Shown: piece by piece, positions 33,701-43,276 of the stretch
How positions within the stretch are numbered: position 1 is the stretch's first letter
Layout of the letters: each line of letters starts with the position of its first letter
Assembly (NCBI GenBank): GCA_030765045.1
Contig: CM060972.1
Coordinates: forward strand, 57,860,971-57,924,970
From: Tenodera sinensis
Taxonomy: Eukaryota; Arthropoda; Insecta; Mantodea; Mantidae
DNA: 64,000 nt
Direction: 5' to 3'
Made by a program: the position numbers and the translations under genes
Notes under the pieces: generated by a model
Seen by the model: the letters and a program-made list of their open reading frames with translations, nothing else
Databases searched by the model: none
What the model was told of the DNA's origin: nothing

Positions 33701-34342
33701 ATACATAACTAAGCATATTTCATTCTTTATATCTATTTCTATTAAATTTTCGCAGACTAAACTGAATTTTAGACAACATATTGATGTTCCGTACACTTCA
33801 AATATTGAAAAACAGTAGCATTCTTTGAATGTTTAATTTCACCCCCCATACAAGGGCCTGCCCACACTAAGGGATCCTGAGACTAAAATTCTAGTTTTAT
33901 ATATTTTTATAGGTATAAAATCAATATTTTGCACATATAAGGATGTTTATTTATAAACTCCACGCAATCTGTTTTACAGTTTTGAGGGAATTGTTCAATG
34001 TATTCAGAATACGAAAATATCTTAATATTCAAAATATACCATGCGCATCAAAAATGAAAATATCACACCAGTTTTGTTATTTCATAAACCAAATTTCCCA
34101 CCAAACACCATCAATCTCTGTCAGGAAGGAAAGTAATTACTTTTAAAGTAACTGATTTCTTTGCTTTGATCGTCATTGAAAATGTTTAAAACTTTTTTGT
34201 GTATTTCATTTCTTAAAGCTAAACAAATTCTCAAAGTTTGGAACCAAGAACTGAAGTTCAAGTCACATAAATGTAGCACATGCTAGAAGAGTTCTAGGAG
34301 CATAGCACAAAATTTAACGTGCATGGCGCAGATAGTGTATTA
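33701..34342. other. AT-rich stretch, nothing recognised
   Basis: The 67-codon plus frame at 33943-34146 shows no motif. Confidence 0.3.
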
Positions 34343-35156
34343 AAAAATCTGATGCGTTGCACTTACATGACTTTCTCTACTCTTGTACTAATTATTCTTA
34401 CAAACTCTTATTACTATATATTCTTCGTGTTAATTGAGATAAACATTTGCATAAATTATCTTATTATTTCCTTGTAGGTGCAAGGGGAGTATGCGAATAC
34501 AATAGGTTTTGAACGATAGTCAAGTCTTTTAGCTTTCAAATTCAAGTACGCTTAACATATGAAAAAATGAACGATGTTCCATTTGACGAAAGTTTGTTTT
34601 CCGAAACTAACACAAATAACAAGGAGTATCTCCGAAGTGGTTCACTCTAAAAAAAATTTTATTGACACATAAATTGTGTATCTACATTTTTGTATACCAG
34701 TTTGTATACGGTTTACCAGTTACGCAAGAGTCATCCAGAGTAAATGTGATTGCAACTGCTATTGTCAGAAAATTCAAGAGATACATCTACCATACAAATA
34801 TGTAAAAAATATGGCATTTTAATCAAAATCGTTAGTCATTTTCACGAAAATCAAAATTTTCTAAAAATTTTGAATGTAAAGGGTAGTTTAGGGTGGGGAT
34901 ATTTTTTTCAAAATCATTGTGTCGCATCCTTGTAAGACATTAAACTTAAATACCAACTTTGGTTTTTAACCGACTTTTCGTTTTTGAGTTACGCTAAGCA
35001 CAGACACACAGACTGACAGACACACGCGGACCTTCTTGTAAAAATAGTTTTTGGATTCAGGGGGCCTTAAAACATATATTTCCTCTGAAATCTCGACATC
35101 AAATTTTTGGGTGGAATACAATACTTCCCCTATTTACTAGTAGAAAAAGTAAAAAT
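34343..35156 (+). repeat. Family A, full-length reference copy (about 814 bp)
   Basis: Complete from AAAAAATCTGATGCGTTGCA and ACTTTCTCTACTCTTGTACT to the end. It has all internal blocks in order: GTGCAAGGGGAGTATGCGAA, GATGTTCCATTTGACGAAAG, AACAAGGAGTATCTCCGAAG, AGTCATCCAGAGTAAATGTG, AATCAAAATCGTTAGTCATT, AAGGGTAGTTTAGGGTGGGG, CTTTGGTTTTTAACCGACTT, a short (AC) tract at 35002-35025, CCTCTGAAATCTCGACATCA and the terminal AGTAGAAAAAGTAAAAA. No ORF longer than about 60 codons spans it. Confidence 0.9.
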
Positions 35157-35834
35157 TGCACTGCCAACCGAAGACTGAAGGTTTGGGGAACATTTACATG
35201 CAAAAACCTAAAAACCCTAAATTTGATAATGTTTGTCCCATGTCCCTTAGATTAGAATGAGTAAGGCTGTGACGAGAATGACCGAATAGGAGCGGAAGCG
35301 TACGATTACTAGGAAATCGATTATTATCGAAATGGAATTATAACTTCTTAGCATTAGATTATTATTTATGTGTAGGATATGAATTATATGTTATTCCTTC
35401 AACCTTTACCTGTAGATAAGGCAAGAGTTATAAATTTCATGCATACGACTGATTGTGTCCACAAAGTTGCGACATGCATTTCGCATTCCATCATGACTGG
35501 TGGCATTCTTTTTTCACATTCCTCTCGACCAGTGACATTTATATCTTTCACGTTCATTAGCCGCATAACTTAGCTGCCGATAAATTTAAGAAGGTAAAAT
35601 TCCAAAGAAAGCGGAAGTCATTAGCGGTATTTCACAACAGGAAAGCTTGAAAAATCTCTTTGTCGTTGATCCTGATGTATTATTTATGGAAGACAAATGA
35701 GCCACGCTCTGCCCTACTTAGTTAACATTATTCATTGCATGATGAAGATGTATGGCTGTTCGTATTGTTACACAAGATCTAACCTCTCGAACCTTAAAAT
35801 CTCGACGCGAGCATCATGGTCCTGCGTAAAAGTA
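35157..35834. other. Unassigned stretch
   Basis: Nothing recognised. The 64-codon plus frame at 35379-35573 has no motif. Confidence 0.3.
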
Positions 35835-35955
35835 CAGTGCTTTTGTATCTAGAACACCTGCCTGCTGTGCGAGGGATCACAGGTTCAATTCCTAGTTGGA
35901 GGATGGAAAACTTTCTCTAGCCTAACTCCCCAGTCTACCGAGAGAGATGGTTCTG
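35835..35955 (+). mobile_element. tRNA-like SINE fragment
   Basis: GGTTCAATTCCTAGTTGG is a good B box with a T-arm-like context, preceded by an A-box-like TTGTATCTAGAACACC about 40 bases upstream. No acceptor stem can be closed, so it is SINE-like rather than a tRNA gene. Confidence 0.4.
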
Positions 35956-36114
35956 TGAGGCTCACTTACATTCATATTACTCTTTCTACCCACTATCGTT
36001 TATTTTTATATAGTTTGTACAATCTAATACTGTAACTTGTTCGAGGTAATTGAGATAATCGTTTGGAGAAATATTCTGTTATGGTACATGCGGTTTGTTG
36101 TATGATGTTCCAAT

Positions 36115-36338
36115 GTCAGTCTGGGTGGTTCAGTTGGTTAGATGCTGGCCTACTGATCCCAAGGTCGTGGGTTCAAACCCGGCCCAGGCCGATGGTTTTT
36201 AAGTGTGCTTAAAAACGACAGCTCCATGTCAGTAGATTTACTGGCATGTAAAAGAACTCCTGCGGGACGAAATTCCGGCACACCGGCGACGCTGATGTGA
36301 TCATGGCAATTGACAGCTTCGTTAAATAACAAAATAAT
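36115..36338 (+). mobile_element. SINE-1, full-length copy
   Basis: A box TGGTTCAGTTGGTTAGA at 36126-36142; B box GGTTCAAACCC at 36170-36180. Body: TTTTTAAGTGTGCTTAAAAA, TCAGTAGATTTACTGGCATG, CTCCTGCGGGACGAAATTCC and GGCACACCGGCGACGCTGAT. Tail: CGTTAAATAACAAAATAA. tRNA-derived, with an internal pol III promoter. This is the best SINE-1 in the window. Confidence 0.92.
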
Positions 36339-36346
36339 TTCTATTT

Positions 36347-36500
36347 CCAAGGTCGCGGGCTCAAATCCGGTCCAGACTGATAGTTTTTAAGTGTTTTTTA
36401 ATGGTAGATTTACTGGCATATAAAGGTACTCCTGAGGGACGAAATTCCGGCACACCGGCGAAGCTGCTGTGATCCTGGCAATTGACAGCGTCGTTAACCC
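36347..36500 (+). mobile_element. SINE-1, second copy in tandem, head-truncated
   Basis: Starts at CCAAGGTCGCGGGCTCAAAT (B box kept, A box and anticodon region missing). It runs through ATTTACTGGCATATAAAG and CACCGGCGAAGCTGCTG to GACAGCGTCGTTAA. It lies eight bases after the first copy in the same direction. Confidence 0.85.
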
Positions 36501-36610
36501 TAGGATGCATGGTGTTTAAAACACATGAAAAAAATAATTATCAGCGTTTTTCACAATATCTACTGCCTACCTACCGACTCACCTACCTCTGGTTTCGTTT
36601 CGTAGTTTAG

Positions 36611-36650
36611 TGGACGTTTCGTCCACTACTGCGGTGGACATCATCGGTGG
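36611..36650 (-). ncRNA. Hammerhead-ribozyme-like motif (Penelope-like element 3' region)
   Basis: The minus strand has CCGATGA, a stem GTCCAC / GTGGAC with a 7-base loop, then GAAACGTC. That follows the hammerhead order: CUGAUGA core, stem II, GAAA, minimal stem III (palindromic ACGU), UC cleavage site. The core has C for the second base (U in the consensus), and I could not pair a convincing stem I. It is therefore a decayed ribozyme at best. Penelope-like elements are known to carry short-stem-III hammerheads; the downstream CTAAACTACGAAACGAAACC also looks like such an element. Confidence 0.4.
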
Positions 36651-37067
36651 CGTGGTCGAAGTCTTCTTGGTGAAGGTACAGCTGGTTTGTCTTATCTTGT
36701 TTCTTGGCGGGTGGCGCCGTTTGTTCTGGGCTTTTCTGACCCCTCTGTGAGCGTGCTCGATCGTCTTAGGATTAATATCAGCTTTTTTCAAAGTTATAGA
36801 AGCAAACACCTTTCTTGTTTAAGTTGATATTGTTAATTGACACTATTGATGTACTTTTCAAATCAGAGTGGTTTGGCTTATATTTGTGAACATACCTTTA
36901 TTTTGCTTGAATAAATCTAATTAAAGTTATCCCACTTATGTCTTCCTCACCCCTTGTGGTAGACGTGCCGAATACCCTTTACCCACTTGGTCCAAGCTTC
37001 CAGCTAATATTGGCTTCTCCATCTTTGATATAACACGTAATTACGATACCACGAGCGAAAGGCACTG
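36651..37067. other. Unassigned stretch, possibly Penelope-like 3' region at its start
   Basis: Minus-strand frame 36809-36579 overlaps the ribozyme-like motif and is Thr/Lys/Arg-rich without a domain. The rest is AT-rich. Confidence 0.3.
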
Positions 37068-37125
37068 GTTCAAAACTCACATGACTTTCTATACTCAGTC
37101 TTGCACAAGATATTCTTACAAACAG
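37068..37125 (+). repeat. Family A, 5' end sliver
   Basis: ACTCACATGACTTTCTATAC, then TATTCTTACAAACAGGGTCG. It stops within 60 bases. Confidence 0.6.
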
Positions 37126-37744
37126 GGTCGTTTACATTTACAGTAGGTATGAATTATCTGGCGCGACGCCACTTACTGGGTTAAATCTAGAAGTTATGAG
37201 TGTTGAAGTCTTCCATATATTCATCTCAGTTGCTTTTTCCAGGAAATAATTAGTCTTACTGCTGGAGAATTCTGTTTTTCTCTCTGTACTCAGAAGCCTG
37301 AGAACCTCTGGTCCTTTCAGCCAGCTAAATAGCCTCTTTTGTTTTCCTTACAACTGCATGGCATTCTTTATCTGCAGATTTTTGAAACAATGGACCATCA
37401 GCATTTCATTCTGCACTGGAATGTTTGTTTTCCTACTCGTAAAAGAGTTCTTTCCCGCTCGTATTTTTCTTCTATTGTTTCTTTTACTACCTCACTCCAT
37501 TCTTTCTGAAACTGTATATCACAACATATGTGCAACACATAAATCTCAGATTTTAGGCCTTAAAAATCAGTACTTAGGTACCTAATATGCACTCTAAAAC
37601 AGGGATGTCCAACCCTCTCTCTTTGGAGAACCTTACGTAATGAGCGGCTATTTCCCATTCCACTTCAGTCGAAGGGACAGACAGTCAGTGTCCAGTGACG
37701 GACACAAACAGGTGATTCCACGGCCGTTTCAGTGAATTTTCTGG
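37126..37744. other. Unassigned stretch
   Basis: The plus frame at 37358-37585 (75 codons) is Phe/Leu-rich and T-driven. AACAGGGATGTCCAACCCTC near 37598 resembles a hAT-type transposon end but has no partner. Confidence 0.3.
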
Positions 37745-38130
37745 GAATGTCCTCGGAATAAATCTTCATTCTGAATGAGTTTTGCACAAATGGTGAACAG
37801 CAAGAGACAAACAAAGCTTGCAAAATAAAAAATGTGGATCTCGTTAAAACACACAACTTATGTCAAGTACTCCGTTTTTCTTTTGAGTTCCCCTTTCCTC
37901 GATACTCTTTATTCAAAGGCATCGCATAGCAACCAGCTCTTAAAACATTTCACTATCGCTTAGTGCCTACTTTATTCGCATATTCTCCTTGCACCTACTA
38001 GGAAATAAACGATAAGATAATTTCTGTAAATGTTTATCTCAACTAACACGAAGAAGATAGAGGAATAGGAGTTTGTAAGAATGGTTAGTACAAGAGTAGA
38101 AAAAGTCATGTGAGTGCAACACATCATCTT
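37745..38130 (-). repeat. Family A, diverged 5' half
   Basis: AGCAAGAGACAAACAAAGCT, GTGGATCTCGTTAAAACACA, CATAGCAACCAGCTCTTAAA and CACTATCGCTTAGTGCCTAC, to AAAGTCATGTGAGTGCAACA. Carries the CAACCAGCTCTTAAAA insertion of the diverged subfamily. Confidence 0.8.
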
Positions 38131-38700
38131 AATGTAAAGCATGTTGCTGAGCACAAATTTCCTGAATACATAAAATGGTTAAAAACAGAATACAAACTAC
38201 ACATGCAATGGAGATAACATAAGTCGCGTGTTATACTTTCAAACGTCTATCCGATATGACACAATGTTGGAGGACGTTAATTTAAAAAAAACAAAAAACA
38301 AACAAACAAACGTCTACTTACAACTGAAATGACCTTGCAAGGCCTTGCGAATAATTTAAATTGTGTTGCAATGCGAGGCTTATCAGCTCCAAAGTCCTCA
38401 CGTCCCTCATGACCTCCTGAATCGTGTCATCTGCATACATACAAATTACCATTCTGACCTATCGTGCAAGGCGAATGTATGAAAAAAATGAAGCTTATTT
38501 AGGTTATCATAAGCAACATACTTGATTGCACGTACTTGTTACAATGTTTCTAGATAAGGTTAAGGGGTTATGCTTTTAATTTGGTGCGATATCTTTGTCA
38601 GTTTTCAAATTCTTTAAACCAATGATAGGTACTGCTCATAAATATACTATGTGAATTGTGTGATCATGTGATCAGCTGACATAAATTAAAAAAAATTCGA
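38131..38700. other. AT-rich stretch, nothing recognised
   Basis: Contains an (AAAC)-rich run at 38287-38312. Confidence 0.3.
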
Positions 38701-38704
38701 GCTT

Positions 38705-38925
38705 CCGGTTTCTGAAGAAGGCCATGAAATTTGAGATGGCGTTTATTTTTATAGTTCAGTTGCAGAAGGCCATGTCATCTCGAAGTTCAAATATATACAG
38801 TTTCCTGAAGAACTGCATGCTTCTGAAATGGCCGTTTATTCCTTATTCATTTCCTGATGAAGGCCACGAGTTTGAGGTGGCCATTTATGAGTATTTATTC
38901 CTGATGATGGCAGTGGAGTTTCGTA
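38705..38925 (+). repeat. Decayed minisatellite, period about 46-50 bp
   Basis: Four to five variants of a unit built on CTGATGAAGGCCACGAGTTT, GAGGTGGCCATTTAT and a T-rich spacer (start points near 38710, 38757, 38803, 38851 and 38900). It keeps a frame open for 104 codons (38724-39038), but the codon content follows the repeat, so I do not call a gene. Confidence 0.6.
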
Positions 38926-39924
38926 CGGCCGAAAGCTTGACATTTTTAAATTTAACACGGCTGATCACCCATGAAGCCATAATTTATAAAGCTCATCGTG
39001 AAACTTTCAAGTCTTATGTGAATTCTTTTGAGTTTTAGATGGGTCAGCATGAAAATGTAACACAAAATATGACACACAGAATTACCTTTTAAAATGCAGC
39101 TGCAATATATTTTGTTCTCATTCTAATCTTAGTGCACTGTTGGTACACATTGCTAAAAGTCCTAAAGGATCTATAAAAACTGCTCCTCATCAATTGTAAT
39201 ATATAATATATAACAGTTCAGAGGTTAAAACATCAAGTTAAGCTGCGTTTGCCAGACACGTATATAAAATGAAATAATAATTGGGAAAGAAAATTGGGGA
39301 AGCAAGACTTCCAGACCTATTTAAACAACTCCTCGGAATTTGCCAGTTTTAAGGACCGAGGCAAACCTGGGAAAAACTTCAGTAAGGGAAGACGCTCCTG
39401 AAGGGATTAGCCTTATAAAGTAAATAAATGGTTAATTTCTTATCTGTTTTGACTGCTTAAAATTGAAAATCTCTAACGTGCTTATAATTTTGAACTTACT
39501 TCCATCAAGTTCGACATTTACTTCAAGTTCTCGTCTACAAAATATCAAATCTGTATGTGCAACAGTTTCCTATAAAGTGCAGGTTAAACCTTTACCTGAA
39601 GTTTATCGCAGTGGAAATACTTTTATGTGAAAGTATTCCAATACTACATCATAGAGATCTGAACATCGCTGACGGCGTAGCTGAACAGTTTCTGTTCCTT
39701 TCAAGGCTTTATGTTCAGCAGAAATGAAATAACATTCTTTCTTTGTCCAATGACGTATATGGGAATGACGAATCGCCTGAAGACCTACTAGGGACAGTTA
39801 TGTTGCAACATAGAATCAAAGTAATGCCACGAAAACTTCATTGTTATGCTATTCAACTGAGAACATATGATTATTCAAAGAAAATTATATTCTTGGAGTT
39901 ATTCCAAATATTTTTCTTTTTCGC
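38926..39924. other. Unassigned stretch
   Basis: About 1 kb of AT-rich sequence. The frame at 39743-39970 runs into family A. Confidence 0.3.
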
Positions 39925-40030
39925 ATATTATATGATTACAAGCATGATTTTCCATGTAAAGAGTAGCTGAGCGTGGAGGAATTTTCTTCAAAATCTTCGT
40001 GTTATATTCTTGAAAGACATTAAACTTAAA

Positions 40031-40033
<3 letters not shown>
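39925..40033 (+). repeat. Family A, forward arm of a head-to-head pair
   Basis: TTTTCCATGTAAAGAGTAGC, GGAATTTTCTTCAAAATCTT and GAAAGACATTAAACTTAAAT, then directly (TG)n. Confidence 0.75.
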
Positions 40034-40092
<59 letters not shown>

Positions 40093-40122
40093 CGTGCGTG
40101 CGTGCGTGCGTGTGTGTGTGAA
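40030..40122. repeat. (TG)n(CG)n microsatellite at the junction
   Basis: TG array with CG and GTGC interruptions in the last third. It sits between oppositely oriented family A segments. Confidence 0.95.
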
Positions 40123-40712
40123 TAACGTGTCTCAAAAATGAGAAGTCGATTAAAAACTAAAGTTGGTATTAAAGTTTAATGTTTAAAGTTTAATTTTACG
40201 AAAATTTTGATTTTCTTAAAAATGGCTCTTAACGAATTTGATTAAAATGCCATATGTTTGAGATATTTTTATGACAAATGAAATGCATATATTGAATTTT
40301 CTTGTTATAGCTCACGTACTTCTGTTTACTCTTGTTGGCTTGTACATAAATGGTAAAACGTTAAAGATAGACTAAAACTTACTATACACAAAATGTAGAT
40401 CTTGCTAAAACATAATTTTTTCTTAAGAGTAAACCATGTCGGAGATATCTCTTGTTATTTGTGTAACTTTTGGAAAATATACTTCCGTCGAATGGAACAT
40501 CGTTATTCATTTTTATGTTAACCATGCAAAGAGAACGGAATCTGAAAGCTTTATAAGTTTTGACTATCAATCAAAGCCTACTGTATCCTATTATTCTGCT
40601 TGTACCTACAATGAAATAAACAATAAGATAATTTCTGTGAACGTCTCAACTAACACGAAGAAGATAAAGGAATAGGAGTTTGTGAGAACGGTTAGTAAAA
40701 AGTAGCGAAAGT
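40123..40712 (-). repeat. Family A, reverse arm
   Basis: AACGTGTCTCAAAAATGAGA, TTAATTTTACGAAAATTTTG, TTTGAGATATTTTTATGACA, GTCGGAGATATCTCTTGTTA and CTCAACTAACACGAAGAAGA. It ends at GCGAAAGTCATCCG, with the last ~20 bases lost. Confidence 0.85.
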
Positions 40713-41339
40713 CATCCGTTTTAAATCTTACAAGTGTTTTCAAGACAATCTGTATGGGGCTGGGATAAATTACTTAGTATTTTTAGTCCGTTTTAATATG
40801 TGACAACTAACAGTTTTAGTTCTTTTTTACACCCTCTGACGACTCGAAGAAGGATTTTGTGCAGGATGTCAGTGAAATATTTTGCTGGTGAGGTGGAACA
40901 TAAATTATGTGAAGCAAGGAACCAAATAGAGAAGATGAACAGCAGATGTAGAGACAAGAGAAGCGGTCCACAACATTCCTGAAGAGTGTGTACAGCGCCC
41001 GAGGGCCCGAAGTGACCTTCAGGTGGGGCTCCGTACGTCCTTCTCAAGGACATGCCACTGCAGTGAGTGAGAGAGAGAGAAACTGCCGTCATCACCACCA
41101 CCATTCCAACCAACACCTCCGCCTGGAGTTTCACTTTTGGTAGCCAACTTTACGTCCGAACAGTTCCGGCTTTGGGGTAGTGGAAGAAGTAGCTTCGATT
41201 TTTAGTTGGGTCAACGGCCGGCCTTGGCAGAACAGTCCGACTTGAGGAATTATCCTCATTGTTTTTGGCCATCCGTTTGGGAATTCCATGCAGGAGTTCT
41301 AATCCACCAGATGGGCGCTACAGAAATAAATTTAGCTTT
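40713..41339. other. Unassigned stretch
   Basis: Two overlapping frames on opposite strands: minus 41134-40793 (113 codons, hydrophobic start MKLQAEVLVGMVVVMTAVSL that could mimic a signal peptide) and plus 40800-40982. Neither is recognised, and no promoter or splice context supports one. Confidence 0.3.
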
Positions 41340-42152
41340 TTATTACTTTCTCTACTGGTAAGTAGATGAACTATTGTACTCCATCCAAACACGCAATCTC
41401 GAGATTTCACCGGAAGTATATGTTTTGAGGCCCCTTGAATCCAAAAAAGCAGTTTTAGAAAAAGATCCGCGTGTGTGAGGGTGTAGGTGTGTGGACAGCA
41501 TAACTCAAAAAGCATCTAAGTTAAGTATGGTATTTAAGTTTAATTTCTTCCAAAGATACGACACGAAGATATTGAAGAAAATTGCTCCACCCTAACTTAA
41601 CCTTTACATGGAATGCTTTTCGTTAATTTTTATTTTCTTGAAAATGGCTCTAACGATTTTTATTAAATGGCCATAAGTTTTATTTTTATGATAAATGAAA
41701 CGTATATTTTGAATTTTCTCGCTATACCCTATGTAGTCCTGTTTACTCTGGATGACTTTTCAATAACTCGTAAAGCGTAAGAGATAAACAAAATCTTACT
41801 ATACAAAAAATGTAGATATCGCTAAAACACACAATATGTTCATATAAATTACTATTTCGAAAATATTCCTTGTTTTTTTGACAGTTTCAGAAAAGAAACC
41901 TTCATCAAATGCAACATCATTGTTCATTTTTTATATGTTAACCGTGCAAACAATGGAATCTCAAAGCTTTAAAAGATTTAAGTATCGCTCAAAGCCTACT
42001 GTATTCTCACATTCTCCTTGCATCTATACAAGGAAATAAGCAATAAGATTCTGGTAATGTTTATCTCAACTAACACGAAGAAGATATAGGAATAAGAGTT
42101 TGCAAGAATGGTTAGTACAAGAGTAGAGAAAGTCATGCGAGTGCAACACATC
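41340..42152 (-). repeat. Family A, full-length copy
   Basis: TTATTACTTTCTCTACTGGT, CGCAATCTCGAGATTTCACC, a short degenerate (TG)n near 41470, then all internal blocks to TAGAGAAAGTCATGCGAGTG and CAACACATCAG. About 813 bp, like the forward copy at 34343-35156. Confidence 0.9.
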
Positions 42153-42830
42153 AGAAGGTCAGTGTGTGTGTGTGTGTGCACGTGTGTGTGCGTGCGCGTG
42201 CGTACCTCTATCTGTGGACATGATAACTCAAAAATGACACGTTGGTTCAGTGTCTAACTGGTTATTGCAGTTCAGGAGCTTTCAAGGATGCGACAGAAAC
42301 ATTTTTAAGAAGGTCCCCAACCTATTCTTTATATGGAAATTTTTTAGACAGTTTCGATTTTCTCAAAAATGTCTGTAGCAACTTTAATTCAAATATCATA
42401 CCTTTAAGATATTTTCATGACCAATGAAATGCATATCGAATTTTCTGAGAGTAGTCTGTGAAATCCTCTTCATTCTGAATCTCCTGTTAAACCTTAAAAG
42501 TTCAAAATTTATTTCAAATACATTTTTGTTTTTGAGTTATTGCTTCGTATTGATTTGAATTTTTTCAAATAAAAAGTCGGAATTTGTTTTTTTATGCCCT
42601 GGCCGTGTAAAAAGGAATGTCAAGACATGACATAAAGACATGCTCTTAAAAGATTTGACTATGGCTTATAGCCTATTGTATTACCTTATTCCCATTGTAC
42701 CTAAAATAAAACCTGGAATAATATAATTTCTGCAGGTGTTTCAATTTAGATAAAATAGATCCAGGAATTAGAATTTTTAAGAATTGTTTGTTTGTCTAAG
42801 AGTGAGTAGAGAAAGTGATGAGGTATTTTA
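42153..42830 (-). repeat. Family A, tandem second copy, diverged
   Basis: Starts at a (TG)n(CG) tract (42160-42203), then CTGTGGACATGATAACTCAA, GATGCGACAGAAACATTTTT and TTTGACTATGGCTTATAGCC, to GAGTGAGTAGAGAAAGTGAT. Same direction as its neighbour and clearly older. Confidence 0.8.
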
Positions 42831-43276
42831 CGTTAAAAAGAGGTTATTAATTTTTGTAACTGTGAAGCTCGCTGAATTGTAGCAAGACCAGTTATGTGAG
42901 ATGTATCGCTTCTGTCGCCCTAGGCCCGCCGCATTCTCACCTGCGAATTGGATAAGAGCTCTATGATCGGGGATGAGTGCAGCTGCACTCGCTCACACCT
43001 GCAGGATATGACGCGTGGCCTGAACATTCTACCTCCTGCAGGCTAATCCTGACCTCAAAAGGCGAAAACAATAGCACAACTTAGAGAGAAAATCCACGAG
43101 GATCGCTGACCATAAATTACCAAAAGGTACAGCCTACTTTCAATTTAACTAAAGAAACAATTGTAAGTTTGTTTTTAAGGTACCTTAGTAAAAAATATAG
43201 TTTTTAATTATTTTGGATATACGTATATTTTATGAAACGACGTAATATGACACAGGTTTTCAACTTATTCAACGAT
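42831..43276. other. Unassigned stretch with a perfect palindrome
   Basis: GAGTGCAGCTGCACTC at 42984-42999 is a 16-base perfect palindrome within a GC-richer patch (42900-43070). Nothing else recognised. Confidence 0.4.

Noticed and set aside
34343..35156. Family A as a Helitron
   Set aside because: There is a hairpin near one end, but no CTRR 3' end and no consistent A/T insertion context could be shown from these copies.
35846..35917. tRNA gene
   Set aside because: Only the T-arm region is convincing; no cloverleaf can be drawn.
36115..36190. tRNA gene
   Set aside because: A and B boxes are good, but the acceptor stem does not close and the sequence continues into a SINE body found at other loci.
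37598..37620. hAT transposon end (CAGGGATGTCCAACCC)
   Set aside because: A single short similarity without a partner end, 8-bp duplication or coding remnant.
40793..41134. Secreted protein gene on the minus strand
   Set aside because: The hydrophobic start is suggestive, but there is no promoter, splice or homology evidence, and an overlapping frame exists on the other strand.
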